Of a DNA stretch of 64,000 nucleotides, positions 23,601 to 32,325 are shown piece after piece. The position numbers and the translations under genes were made by a program. This stretch comes from Carposina sasakii (lineage: Eukaryota; Arthropoda; Insecta; Lepidoptera; Carposinidae). The DNA is taken from the NCBI GenBank assembly GCA_014607495.2, contig CP053163.1:6800716-6864715 (forward strand), written 5' to 3'. The first letter of the stretch is position 1, and every line of letters starts with the position of its first letter. The notes under the pieces are model-generated. The model saw only the letters and a list, made by a program, of their open reading frames with translations. It did no database searches and was not told the DNA's origin.

Positions 23601-23828
23601 ACCTAAAATGGTGATTACTGAACCTGAATCTAATAGACCCTGAAGCTCTATATCAGGATAGCCTTCAAATTCAACCTCAACATAAGGACGAACGTCACCA
23701 ACAGGAATTTTATTAAAGATAGTGGCCACCCTATAAGACTGGAAAAAATTACGTATTGTACTTAGCCAGTTTGACCATTCCTCGCGATCAAACTTAGGTG
23801 GACTGGGCGACGCACTATCGTCGACTAG
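20601..23828 (-). CDS. pol: Pol polyprotein: protease, reverse transcriptase, RNase H, integrase
   Basis: The frame is open from the gag stop region to 20601. The first long frame with a possible initiator (GTG, 23729) would give 1042 codons, but translation is more likely to enter by -1 frameshifting at 23834-23828, adding about 33 residues. Numbered from the GTG: aspartic protease LLDSGSVITI with catalytic Asp34; reverse transcriptase from about 215, with VVGKKDGKPRFCLDSRKLNS and the YLDDIIV active site near 347-352; RNase H with HTDASNYGIGG near 499; integrase with an HHCC zinc module (HSEPTCAH ... CAGCDVC, near 690-727) and a D,D(35)E triad (IDLVGPLP near 760, LDNGCQF near 820, VEHYNK near 856). 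The usual GPY/F motif is not evident, and APKFQKCKIIAKKSS sits in its place. No stop or frameshift interrupts the frame, so all activities may be intact. Confidence 0.93.
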   Translation of the reverse strand, partial: LVDDSASPSPPKFDREEWSNWLSTIRNFFQSYRVATIFNKIPVGDVRPYVEVEFEGYPDIELQGLLDSGSVITILGDNFHNVFVDRGLNIKTADNIFVTAAGGQRMYSLGYLDLNFIFEGSTHCLGAFIIPQVDSPLILGVDFWSTFSICPKYLPKINFTTFNKFQFSTISHLDMEATHLQPYDSLSQVEKELADNVTNQFLQISESCKGLGRTNIVTHCIDTGDAEPIRQRCYRLSPEKQRIVAEQVDEMLRLKVISPGESPWSSPVLVVGKKDGKPRFCLDSRKLNSLTKKDAYSLPYISEILDNLRDARYLSSIDLSKAFWQVPLRAADREKTSFYVPGRGTFQFNVMPFGLTNAPATQQRLVHTLFGPEFEQRVFCYLDDIIVVSGTFEEHVSLLLRVLKKLTGANLTINYEKCQFFRDNLKYLGYVIDARGLRTDPEKVEAILQFATPTSKKEVKRFLGTASWYRRFIPQFSTIAGPLNALTSSRKNAPPFKWTEEAENSFQKLKSCLGSTPILSCPKFELPFQVHTDASNYGIGGMLTQMVDGIERPIAFMSRSLSGAERNYSVTEREALAVLVALEHWRCYIENGKTFTVITDHSVKWFLSLSNPTGRLARWGVRLSGIDFVIVHRKGKDNVIPDALSRAPQLAAISVKPIVPPVTTDEWYLNIFNGCLNSPSSFPNYNIRDGKLYRYMCSNNALISEFEWKEVIYQEERANILKSNHSEPTCAHFGIFKTYKRLCLRYYWPGMYKDTVTFCAGCDVCLAYKAPSHNTLGLMGKAKECTRPFQMISIDLVGPLPVSRKQHSYLFVVCCCFSKYSILFPLRRATAAAVTKCLEDGVFLVHGVPQYVVLDNGCQFISKELNNMFLKYKVPNINFTPKYTPQANTVEHYNKTIVTAISSYINDDHRTWDVHLPKIQFALNNSVNESTKYTPSFLVYGRELVSCGSFYESASDVNPNDVIFRPRDEYVENIGELSKIFNDVQLALFHSHEKNARRYNLRRKQAVYNVGDIVWKRTYFLSDKGAHFAKKLAPKFQKCKIIAKKSSLVFTLQDMSGKSIGDWHIKDFRLSNNSI

Positions 23829-24769
23829 TTTTTTGACTGTGACGCAACACCCTTACATTTAGGACAATTACTAATGGCGACACCTTTTTCGCCACATACC
23901 CTGCATACTAATGTCTTTGCACAAGTAGGACAATTTAAAACAGAAAACCCATCTAAACCGCATTTAAAACATTTCAATTTTCTTGAGGAACCTAATGAAT
24001 TGATTGCATTACATTTATTAATATTGTTATTATTATTAAAATTACTACGACCCTTGCTAGACTGGTCATAACCATAGGCAAATTCATGTGCAACCTTCGA
24101 AGATAGTGATGTCGACGGTTCCACAAAATCCGCCGAACGAGCCATAACAGTCTCGTATCTCTTGCAGATGGTACGCAATTGCATAACTGAATTAACCTCG
24201 GTTGATGTAGCTAAAACATTTGAATAGCAAGGTCTAATATTATTAAGTAAAATTTCCAATTTATCCTCTTCCGAAATAGGTTTTGACAAACGACTAAACA
24301 TGCCATGCATAATCGCAATGTATATCGACATGCTCTCTGACCTACCCTGAGTGCGCTCCCTAATCTCCTTAAGCAGCTTGTAGTCGTAGTTAGGAATATC
24401 GAACTCCTCTTTCATAGAATCTACTAACTGCGACCAATCGGAGATATAATCTCGCACCGAGCGGAACCAGTGTAACGCGTTATCAGTAAGTAGTTCAGGC
24501 ATCATTCTAAAAATACGGTCGTCTGCAACACCACGCGCTTTACGCAACTCCTCGAGTCGCATAAGGAAAGACCGAACACAAGATTTTCCGTTAAACTTGA
24601 GCTTGAGGAGCTCGGATAAATTATTGCGGTCGCATACCACCGTAATAGCAGGTGCAACGTCCTTGCACTTGACACACGGCTCATCCTTCACCGTAGGTAC
24701 TGTAGGTGATGAAGGACCAGCCGAAGGATTCGGTGACAAATATAATGTCGGGGTTGTAGGCCGCGACAT
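23825..24769 (-). CDS. gag: Gag polyprotein
   Basis: The 314-residue frame starts at an ATG followed by a Ser/Pro/Thr-rich N-terminus (residues 1-25). The middle resembles the retrotransposon Gag capsid region: LKLKFNGKSCVRSFLMRLEE, WFRSVRDYISDWSQLVDSMK and RERTQGRSESMSIYIAIMHG (about residues 50-180). An Asn-rich linker precedes two zinc-knuckle-like units, CFKCGLDGFSVLNCPTC (267-283) and CRVCGEKGVAISNCPKC (289-305). Both keep the cysteines of CX2CX4HX4C but have Phe or Val where His is normal, and both add a Cys three residues later. Gag would assemble the particle and bind RNA. The frame ends in AAA AAC TAG, a slippery site leading to pol. A GA-rich leader of about 446 nt separates it from the 5' LTR. 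Confidence 0.88.
   Translation of the reverse strand: MSRPTTPTLYLSPNPSAGPSSPTVPTVKDEPCVKCKDVAPAITVVCDRNNLSELLKLKFNGKSCVRSFLMRLEELRKARGVADDRIFRMMPELLTDNALHWFRSVRDYISDWSQLVDSMKEEFDIPNYDYKLLKEIRERTQGRSESMSIYIAIMHGMFSRLSKPISEEDKLEILLNNIRPCYSNVLATSTEVNSVMQLRTICKRYETVMARSADFVEPSTSLSSKVAHEFAYGYDQSSKGRSNFNNNNNINKCNAINSLGSSRKLKCFKCGLDGFSVLNCPTCAKTLVCRVCGEKGVAISNCPKCKGVASQSKN
23828..23834 (-). promoter_or_regulatory. Programmed -1 frameshift heptamer A AAA AAC
   Basis: On the minus strand the last gag codons read TCA AAA AAC TAG, so A AAA AAC lies in the gag zero frame, directly before the stop. It fits X XXY YYZ exactly. After a one-base backward slip, reading continues CTA GTC GAC GAT without a stop into the pol frame. 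The relative frame (pol is -1 to gag) was verified from the coordinates. The A AAA AAC heptamer is a known retroviral slippery sequence. I have not established a downstream pseudoknot. Confidence 0.85.
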
Positions 24770-25199
24770 CTTGATTTGATAAAAAATTTATTTAAATTTA
24801 AAAATTATGAAAAAGAGAATGTAAAAAAATTTAAAAAATTTAAAAAAAAACACCCCGAAGGTAGTACAAAAATAAAATCCGTTGAAAATAACGTAATATC
24901 TGGATAACTCGCTAAATGAAAAAGGTAGTGAGTGAAACAGAAGAAATAAATATATATATATAAAGAATAAAAATACTTATATAATATGCGGACCTGTGAA
25001 AATAACGGGTACTCAATTTCTTCCAACAACCCCAAAATAAGGGTTGGAGTCTATTGGGTCGCAGTATTTCACCGGGCGTGCCAGGCCGCGAGCACTACTG
25101 CTATGAAATAAAAAAAATACACAAAGCTGAAAAAGTACACAAGATAATAAATATGACTCACCAATCACCTAGAAACCAGGATCAATGTTATATAATAAA

Positions 25200-25214
25200 A
25201 ACGAGTGGGCGCCA
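25200..25214 (-). promoter_or_regulatory. Primer-binding site of the LTR element
   Basis: One base inside the 5' LTR, the minus strand reads TGGCGCCCACTCG. The TGGCGCCC core matches the 3' end of lysine-type tRNAs ending in GGGCGCCA, but the following bases differ from the tRNA-Lys(CTT) site seen at 45747. The priming tRNA is therefore uncertain. Confidence 0.65.
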
Positions 25215-25215
25215 A

Positions 25216-26141
25216 TGAAACGCTGTCCCCTTCTTCCCCTATTACAGGCAAGATGTGGACAGGTCCAGTTAATGAATTTAAAACAAAAGAAAAGACGGTA
25301 AAGCTAAGTGATTAAAATAAAAAACAATTTATGAACACGAGACTAATTTATTAAAGTGAACGCGATAACAGGTCGTGGGTGACTAATCCTGGTTTCTCCG
25401 ATAAATATTAAAATTGTTTACAAGGTAGTCACGTAACTTTGGCGAGACGTATCCCCGGTAGCAGCCGAGGCAGTGATGCGAAATGTCCGCCGGGATGCTC
25501 GGCAGGTGTGGGTGAGCTCGGCGGGCAATTCCCGTTCGGTAATATTCGGCAAATCCAATTCCGAACGAAATCCAATTCCGAACTAAATCCTAATCCGGAC
25601 GTAATCCTAATCCGGACGTAATCGAAATCCGGACTAAATCGCCACCGAACCTGGAATTTAACAGATCCGGTGTAAGGCGGTGTGCCTCTTTCCAAATCTG
25701 CCAATCGGGTAATGTCTCCAAATAACAAATCAATTACAATTAATATTATCCGATTGGCAGAGACATTTACAAAGAAAAAATAAATGGAGCTGAGTAGAAA
25801 AAAATAATCCGAATATTCAGATTTAGAAATTTAAAAAAATTAAGAAAAAAGGTAGAAGGTAACTACAAATAATATTTGCAATCTGAATATTCGGAATAGG
25901 CGTTGAAAAAAAAAAACAATAAATAATACACAATAATATAAAATACATTAGATTATATAAATACAGAATAAAATAAATATATACCTATAAGTACGAATAA
26001 TATTATAGAAGAGGGTAGTTATAGGTGCGTAGCTGGTACCTTGGAATCCGGATTATTACATAATAATTCCCTCTTATGTACCTTTGATTTCAATTAAATA
26101 CGTTCATATTTAGGGCTAAACTCAAATATGAACTTAAATCA
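25216..26141 (-). repeat. 5' LTR of the Ty3/gypsy element
   Basis: This is the 926-bp partner of 18315-19239, with the same TG/CA ends. Differences seen by eye are AAGAAGTGG versus AAGATGTGG, AGCAATTAAA versus AGAAATTTAA, TGATTCCC versus TAATTCCC, and one extra A in a poly-A run. In element orientation it would carry the promoter for the minus-strand transcript. The inverted repeats and short tandem array described for the 3' LTR are identical here. Confidence 0.92.
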
Positions 26142-26829
26142 CGATATCTCAGAAACTATAACACCTACAAACTTGAATTTTGAAAGATACATACAAAAAA
26201 TACATACAAGAAAGATACAAAGTTTGTATGGAAGTTTTTGAAGAATCCACAGGGACCCAATCGTAGGCGTCCGCTAGTCTTTTATAGATTTTAACGTGAT
26301 TTACTTACTTTATCACCCTTGCACAATGCTCTACTTTCTATTAACAAATAATATTAGAACACCTCCACTTCTTTTTACTCCATGTAATGAACAATCGTGA
26401 TTGTATCTACCGACAATGTAGCAAGGATTTATAAGTATTGGGAAATAAAAGATTATTCTGCAAAAGAAAAGCTGTTTTGTCCTCAAAAATGGTTTGTTGT
26501 AGTTAGAGAAAAATTTACATGATTTTGTTTATAAAAAAGGTGTTGTGAGCGAACCTTAGTTGGGAATTTTCGGATTTTAACCTCGGAAGCAATGAATAAA
26601 AAACAACAAATTATAATATCTGAATAAGCCGTGGTAGGCTCAATAAATCTATCATCATTATGATCCCTTGGCTGGATCTGTGAGTTATAAAACCTTATTC
26701 AATTTCAAAACACCTACTATAATATAAAATAGGTTTACTCCGCGGTATAAAAAGCACATTGTGAATGTAAGGTATAGAATATTCTATTTTTGAGATTGAA
26801 GTATGCTCTCAGTCCGATATAAGCTTATA
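26142..26829. other. Right flank of the LTR element
   Basis: Contains a GATACATACAAAAAATACA-type low-complexity stretch and, at about 26235-26285, the CGCGGAC-type ending GGCGTCCGCTAGTCTTTTAT on the minus strand. It does not continue the MITE seen on the left flank. The remainder is AT-rich with no gene. Confidence 0.5.
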
Positions 26830-27219
26830 TATATAGGATGTTTTTTCGTTGCCACCCTTAACGAAGGGTACGTACTCTATACATCAAATAAAGTAAGTTT
26901 ATGCCAAAATAAATGCTGGGAAACGATGTAAAATTTTTTGAATTTTTTTGTTAATTACTTGATCGGGCGAAATTTATAGTGTCAGTATTTATACTAGTTT
27001 TATCAGAAACATATATTAATTATTTCTCGTGAAAAAATCTTGCTACGCGCGTCTATGTGCATTTATGCAGAAAAACGCAGTCTATTTACTCAACTTTAGA
27101 CCCTAATATCTTGGGAACCAGACACTTCCCAGGAATGCTTCCATGGAGAAAAATGATCGCGATAATGAGGAGATTCAGTAGTTTTCGGGAACGTTGACGA
27201 CCAAAAATCATACTGTATA
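26830..27219 (+). mobile_element. MITE family A, copy 1
   Basis: Starts TATATAGGATGTTTTTTCGT and ends ACCAAAAATCATACTGTATA, giving imperfect terminal inverted repeats. Shared internal landmarks are GCCACCCTTAACGAAGGGTA, CTTGATCGGGCGAAATTTAT, TGCAGAAAAACGCAGTCTAT and GAACGTTGACGACCAAAAAT. Three further copies lie at 41034-41411, 44094-44415 (inverted) and 47833-48213. No transposase is present, so it is non-autonomous. Confidence 0.8.
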
Positions 27220-27426
27220 CATACATGCCTAAACACACACGGCTGTTTCCGAAATGGCAGGATCCCGCAGCCACGTTTTAAATAAAACATAGAATAAAAA
27301 GTCTCCAGAAGGAGTCATCAATGACAAATGTATGTCGGGTAGTGAAGGAAAAAACGAGGCAAAAATCCCGCATCTTCGGCACTTCTAACCGGAAAATTGT
27401 TGCTAAATCGATAAATATTATCGCTT

Positions 27427-27860
27427 TTTAACCGACTTCAAAAAGAGAGGTTATCAATTCGTCTGTATGTTTTTTTTTTATTATTTTATTTTCTATGTGT
27501 GTTACCTCAGAACTCCGTCATTTATGAACCGATTTCAAATTTTTTTTATAGTTGGTCATGGTATACTTCCAGGTTGGTCCCATATTCACCATATCAGGAT
27601 CTGATGATGGGATCTTGGAGAAATCGAGGGCAATCCTCGAATATTGTAGGCACATGTAGTCTGTTTTTATACTTTTACTGAGCGTTTTGATCACCTACAT
27701 ATAAAACATAACATCTGATGATGGAATCTCTAAGGAATCTAGGGATATCCTCAAATATAAAAGGCACGAGTAGTCCGTTTTTAGATTTATATAGAGAATT
27801 TTGGTCAGCTACACATAATATAAAGGAAACGAGGGTCTGATGATAGAGCCGCCGAAAAAC
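27427..27860 (+). repeat. Interspersed repeat with three internal tandem units
   Basis: It opens TAACCGACTTCAAAAAGAGA, a common terminal phrase of insect interspersed repeats. Three units begin with TCTGATGATGG/AG at about 27599, 27714 and 27836 (spacing about 115-122 bp) and share AATCCTCGAATATTGTAGGC-like and TTTGATCACCTACATATAAA-like segments. A matching inverse end, GGAAGTCGGTTTTTC, occurs at about 29020-29034, so the whole 27427-29034 block may be one element carrying nested insertions. Confidence 0.6.
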
Positions 27861-27889
27861 AGATAGTGGAACTTTTTAGTAACAAAATC

Positions 27890-27955
27890 CCCCTATGGCA
27901 GGGGGGCCTACGTCCAGTAATGGACTGCAATAGGCTTATGAAGATGAAGATAATT
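27890..27955 (+). repeat. LINE 3'-tail fragment
   Basis: Contains GGGGCCTACGTCCAGTAATG and GACTGCAATAGGCTTATGAA followed by GATGAAGATA. It is the tail family of 16325 and 36790. Confidence 0.6.
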
Positions 27956-27972
27956 GAGTTAAGTCATGAAAT

Positions 27973-28972
27973 TATATGTTGCGTTAAGCCGTGTCCGAAG
28001 TAAGATGGTTATAGAGAAAGAGGTAGAAATGAGAATAACGAGATGACGGATAATAGGGATGAATGAAAAAAGAGTAACTACATATTGCACCGACCCCAAA
28101 TGATTGGAAACAGGGCAGGAAGAAGGAGTGTAATTATATGTTGCTCAAATAAGTGTGTACATGGCTGTTGTGCTGCCAAATCTCTTATATTCCTCCGAGG
28201 CGTGGTGCATGTACCGTCGCCACATACGCACTCTGGATCGATTCCACCTCAAGTGCCTCCGATCCATCATGAGAATCAGATGGTCCAACCGAGTGCGTAA
28301 TACCGAAGTATTGCGAAGAGCCAATGTAAGTGGCATTGAGGCCTACTTAATGCGTCGGCAGCTTCGGTGGTGCGGTCATGTGTCACGTATGGCGGAGGAG
28401 AGATTGGCTAAGCGCATCTTCTTTTCTGAACTGGAGGAGGGCAAGCGGAAACGCGGCGGGCAACTCCTCAGAGACAAAAATGTTCAGAAAAGACATATGA
28501 AGAGATGCAATATAGATCCATCTAAATGGGAAGTTTTGTCAGCACAACGACCAGAGTGGCGCAGGACGGTGATAAAGCAAGTACACGAGTTCGAGGAGCA
28601 GCGTCAAGCTGACCTTGACGCTAAACGTGATGAACTTAAGACTCGTCCTCCTGCTGCCATTATCTATAATAATGGGGCACTAACCTGTCCTCTGTGTGCG
28701 CGGGCGTTCAGGGCGAAGATTGGCTATGTAAATGTAAGCCATCACCGAGCGCATGAACGCCAACTTAGTAATATCTAGGAGTAGAAGTGGTCGCCATGAC
28801 CGAAATTGGTCGGAGGTCATCATTATCATCATAATCATCATATTGTCAGACGTAAAGTTTCGAAGCCTAGTCCTTTTTCTCTTTTGTCATGTGGCCTATT
28901 TTATATAAAAATTATATAAATCTGACAATATTATGCCTCCTAAACTTCGTACACGGCTTAACGCAATATATA
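27973..28972. mobile_element. Segment bounded by 28-bp inverted repeats, carrying a LINE fragment
   Basis: The left arm 27973-28000 (contains GCGTTAAGCCGTGTCCGAAG) and the right arm 28945-28972 (contains CTTCGTACACGGCTTAACGC) are reverse complements with about two mismatches. Between them lies the LINE C-terminal frame at 28134-28778. This may be a TIR element that acquired LINE sequence or a later LINE insertion into such an element. No transposase is seen. Confidence 0.6.
28134..28778 (+). pseudogene. Non-LTR retrotransposon ORF2, C-terminal fragment
   Basis: The frame is open from just after a stop at 28131 and encodes the region downstream of the RT domain in LINEs: [57 protein letters not shown] and [20 protein letters not shown]. 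It finishes with a zinc-finger-like [20 protein letters not shown] segment (C-X2-C ... H-X4-H), as in several LINE clades. All RT catalytic motifs and the endonuclease are missing, so it is a 5'-truncated relic. After the stop comes GACCGAAATTGGTCGGAGGT and an ATCATC-rich tail at 28815-28845. The clade is uncertain. Confidence 0.85.
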
Positions 28973-29227
28973 TTTGCCCTTTAGTTAAATTTTACTTTAG
29001 TAAGCTCGAGTTTTGGGAGGAAGTCGGTTTTTCATTTTAAAAAAATTATTAGAGTTTTAATATAGTGAATAGGTTGTAAAAAATGCCTTTATGCCTATAA
29101 ATAGGCTGAATGTAACTCATAAATGGGAGAAATAAAATTCAAGTAGGTCAATTTGACCGACTAAAAGTTGCTTAAAAAATGTGCGTATACGGATTCTGGG
29201 ACTTATTATTCTATGAAATAAAATAAA

Positions 29228-29310
29228 TGATCATTGACAAGTTGCTAGGTTATCGCCTGAAAAAATTTAAGTTCCTTAGTCAACTCTTTTACGACTAGTA
29301 TAAGTATTAA
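29228..29310 (+). repeat. Fragment of a GACAAGTTGCTAG repeat
   Basis: Contains TTGACAAGTTGCTAGGTTAT and GTTCCTTAGTCAACTCTTTT. The same pair of phrases is present at 53142-53208, and the first one at about 41505-41522. Family unknown. Confidence 0.45.
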
Positions 29311-29379
29311 TGGAATGATGTAATGTATTGTATACATCCACATTTATGTTAATGCTACGCAAAAATTACTTTCTAAAGT

Positions 29380-29485
29380 TACCAGGTTAGCTGGTAGAGA
29401 ATGCCTTGCAAGGCATTTAGCTCGCCCTTGTACATAATGTTTTTTTGTAGTACAGTAAAGAATTTTATCTATCTATCTAAGTATT
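29380..29485 (+). repeat. LINE 3' end (CR1/jockey-like)
   Basis: GCTGGTAGAGAATGCCTTGC, then TTTAGCTCGCCCTTGTACA, then a TATC-rich tail (ATCTATCTATCTAAG) match the usual 3' end of a moth LINE. No coding sequence remains. Confidence 0.55.
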
Positions 29486-29544
29486 ACCTATATGTATACA
29501 TATTAATTAAATTATAAAAAATGCACGTGTATAGGTATACATAC

Positions 29545-29939
29545 ACAGGGTGTAAAAAGACAACGATGTTTTTTCATACCTCGTATTCTTTGTAAGGTTA
29601 CGATCATTTTATTCTATGAAACCATCCCTGGGAAACGACAAAAAATTATGAAAAAATACTGTCATGTTATTGCAAGCAATGTATTCGTTTGATGCGCAAA
29701 GTACAAATGTACCTACAAAATTAACATTATAACATTTTGACATGGTATCTTTGAAAATAATGTTTGTTAACCGATTTCAGATGGATTTATGTAAAAAAAA
29801 TTATAGTATTAATGTAACTTTGGACCTCAATATCTTGGAAACCCGTGGTTTCCCAGGGGTGCTTCCATAGAAAAAAATGATCGTGATGTTACAAAGCATA
29901 CGAGGTATTAAAAAAACAAAGTTTTATTTTATTTTTTAA
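29545..29939. mobile_element. MITE family B, nearly complete copy
   Basis: Starts ACAGGGTGTAAAAAGACAAC. The first 100 bp (CATACCTCGTATTCTTTGTA ... CGATCATTTTATTCTATGAA) are echoed in reverse complement near the right end (ATGATCGTGATGTTACAAAG ... CATACGAGGTATT), so it has long inverted arms. The middle includes TTGACATGGTATCTTTGAAA. It is non-coding and abuts the next element directly. Confidence 0.7.
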
Positions 29940-30412
29940 ACAGGGTGTAAGTGGCAGCCAGGCAAATAACATCAGACCATGATTCTTAGGCGAAAGTCAC
30001 TGAAAAATTTCGCAGGAAAATTTCGACATTTAAGTTGGCCTTAAATAATAACATAAAAACATTTTTTTTATCTTTGGATGATTTTCTAGTGGTGCTCAAA
30101 TATGCTCAAAAAACTGATGAACCCCAATATAGAGTTACAAGTGAACCAAAAAACAGCAAAGTATCACAATAGCCAATAAGCCCATTTAACTAGTCACAGG
30201 ATCGCCCGATATAATTGGCGCGGAAAGCAAACATTGCGGCTAATCAAATTTATTTATTTATTTATTATTCTTTAAATATTCTAGGACTTAAAATTAGGTA
30301 CAACGTCCCACAAAAATGCATTTCCTGCGAATAATAACGCTGACATATAACTCAAAACAATGGGACTTGCTCAGTATATCAGTATTTGCCTGGCTGTCAT
30401 ACACAGCCTGTT
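29940..30412. mobile_element. MITE-like element family C, full copy
   Basis: Starts ACAGGGTGTAAGTGGCAGCC and ends with GTATTTGCCTGGCTGTCATA and ACAGCCTG, forming terminal inverted repeats (CAGCCAGGCAAATA / TATTTGCCTGGCTG). Shared internals with 38980-39466 include AATTTCGCAGGAAAATT and the CACTTGTGA/AAGTGAACC region. It has no open frame of note. Confidence 0.7.
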
Positions 30413-31299
30413 TAGCGTTTCATTTACCCCAATGTAAAGTTTCAATGTCAAAATGTGCAAGCTTAACGAAGTTGAGAAAATCACGGAACGTGGAAACTGA
30501 ATCAATGCTAAATTAATTTGACCTAGTTAGCGTGGTTTGTTTACTTGTTTCGAGAATAAAAACACTGCCATTCTATAGCTAATATATATGGGGAAAGGAA
30601 ACACGACAGTGGAATGCGTAGCGGACCAAAAGTAACGAAATCCCGTGGAAACCCCGAAGCTCGAAAGGTTCATTTCTTTGATTATGATGAAAAAGAGTTA
30701 CTTACCTGATTAATCACATATCATCGTAACCAAATCTTTGAGGGCAGAATCAGCGCCTAATTCTGAATTACAATCAGTCGAATCCCGATCAAATCAATTT
30801 ACAGTCACATGAGACACTTAAGTTTTAGTTGTATTGACTGACAGCTTAAATGGACGTATGCGATGTAAGTGGATACGAGTGGTACGACTAATAAATTAAA
30901 AGTGGACGGACGTGACGTATATTTGTACGTGCAAAGGTGGAATTTGATCGTCATAAAATAGTATTATTTTTATGAATGCTCCGCAATACATATTATCTTC
31001 GTGTATAAAAAGGTACAAGCACAGAATACTAAAGTACGTCGTTCATTAGCTACCTAGACTTATTTGACTTTGATTAGAAAAAAGATTACAAGCAAGTTAC
31101 AACTACTGTGCCACTTTCGATACCAAAAACAAGTGCTGCTTACGAAGCTTCATTCATACTACTTATGGAGCCTAAGATTCAGGAATAAAAATCGAATTTC
31201 TTGGCTTTTAGCTTACTTTATCATTTTATAACATTGGATGGAAATAGTTAAAAAGAACAGTACTGATTTTGACCAAATATCAGGAAATCCGTGGGAGGA
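30413..31299. other. Unassigned AT-rich sequence
   Basis: No gene or repeat is recognised. Confidence 0.4.
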
Positions 31300-31480
31300 C
31301 TCTCAATTTTCGCTATTGCATTGCTTCGGCTCTGCTACTGCAAATTAAATAATAGCCCTATGGTATGACCCTGCGGTGGGGCAATTACCTAATTAGACCC
31401 TCCCGCGCCTCGCACCTCGCCCCACGCACACACACGTTCTCAATTTATTGCTTCGGCTCTGCTACTGCAAGTTACGTAAT
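31300..31480. repeat. Direct repeat around ATTGCTTCGGCTCTGCTACT
   Basis: The 24-bp phrase beginning ATTGCTTCGGCTCTGCTACT and ending GCAA occurs at about 31318 and again at about 31446, separated by about 130 bp. The later copy is preceded by a CACACACACG stretch. Class unknown. Confidence 0.5.
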
Positions 31481-31497
31481 CTCCTGATTAATATTAT

Positions 31498-31650
31498 TGT
31501 TATACTTTATTGCACACACACAAAAAGAAATATGGAATACAACATAAAAGAAGAGATGCGTGTACAACGGCATAGACTTATTTCTCTATGACAAGACAAT
31601 GGAAAGCTTATCTCTACTGGCTCTGTATAAGCAACAAGTACCCCTAAATC
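31498..31650 (-). repeat. LINE 3' end (CR1/jockey-like), minus strand
   Basis: On the minus strand, TTGTCATAGAGAAATAAGTC, ATGCCGTTGTACACGCATCT and GTGTGTGTGCAATAAAGTAT precede a TAA-rich end. An AATAAA polyadenylation signal is present. This is the typical 3' untranslated end of a moth LINE. Confidence 0.6.
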
Positions 31651-31839
31651 TATTTACTAAACATAATATAGGCAAGATTATACCTATTACATCTTAGATT
31701 ATATCCAAATGCAATTCATCAAAGCCGTCAGGAAATGTCTGTGGTCCCAGCCGGTCTCAGGTGCCGTTCTTAATCCTAATGGATTGGTACTGCTGAGCTG
31801 ACGACCACCCTGTCTGTTATTCGGTGCGTTGTTTACATT

Positions 31840-32135
31840 ACATCTTGATATATAAAAATCTTCTGTTCGTGTGTTTGTAATGGATTTCCCTCTAAACGGC
31901 TCAACCTATTTTGATGAAATTTTGTGTGTGTGTTCAAGTGGGTTCGAGAATGGTTCTATTCTTATGTTTGTAATGGATTTCCTTCTAAACGGCTAGACAG
32001 ATTTTGATGAAATTGTTTGTGTGTGTTCAAGTGGATTCGAGGATGGTTTAGATTCACAATTCGGTCAACTGAATAATGTTTTTGAAATCCGTCCTGTAGT
32101 CCACACGGACGAAGTCGCAAGCGTCCACTAGTATA
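31840..32135 (-). repeat. CGCGGAC-type module with a duplicated internal unit
   Basis: The minus-strand head is TACTAGTGGACGCTTGCGAC. The far end carries two tandem units of about 100 bp, each with GTAATGGATTTCC (plus strand), TCTAAACGGCT, GATTTTGATGAAAT/CTATTTTGATGAAAT and TGTGTGTTCAAGTG. It is non-coding. Confidence 0.6.
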
Positions 32136-32325
32136 AAATATGTTAATTGTAAAAGTCTTATCAAAGACAAGTCTGATAACTGTCGATAGAGTATAAAACT
32201 TTCATATTATAGAAGTTAAAGAACTTTTTATTTGACTTTGAGATTACTTTCATTTAAGTTATTAATATTTAACAGCGTTTTGAGCAATATTAGGCATACG
32301 CCCTCGATTCGTATATTTACATATT

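Larger units (their letters stand above)
18315..26141 (-). mobile_element. Ty3/gypsy-type LTR retrotransposon, apparently intact
   Basis: This 7.8-kb element runs right to left: 5' LTR (25216-26141), primer-binding site, gag, pol (protease, RT, RNase H, integrase), a long untranslated segment and the 3' LTR (18315-19239). RT before integrase is the Ty3/gypsy order. The two LTRs begin TG and end CA and differ, by eye, at only about four bases and one homopolymer length. Both main frames are open, so insertion is recent and the element may be active. There is no envelope gene. No target-site duplication is visible: the flanks are TGTAG on the left and CGATA on the right. The exact clade within Ty3/gypsy is not assigned. 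Confidence 0.93.
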
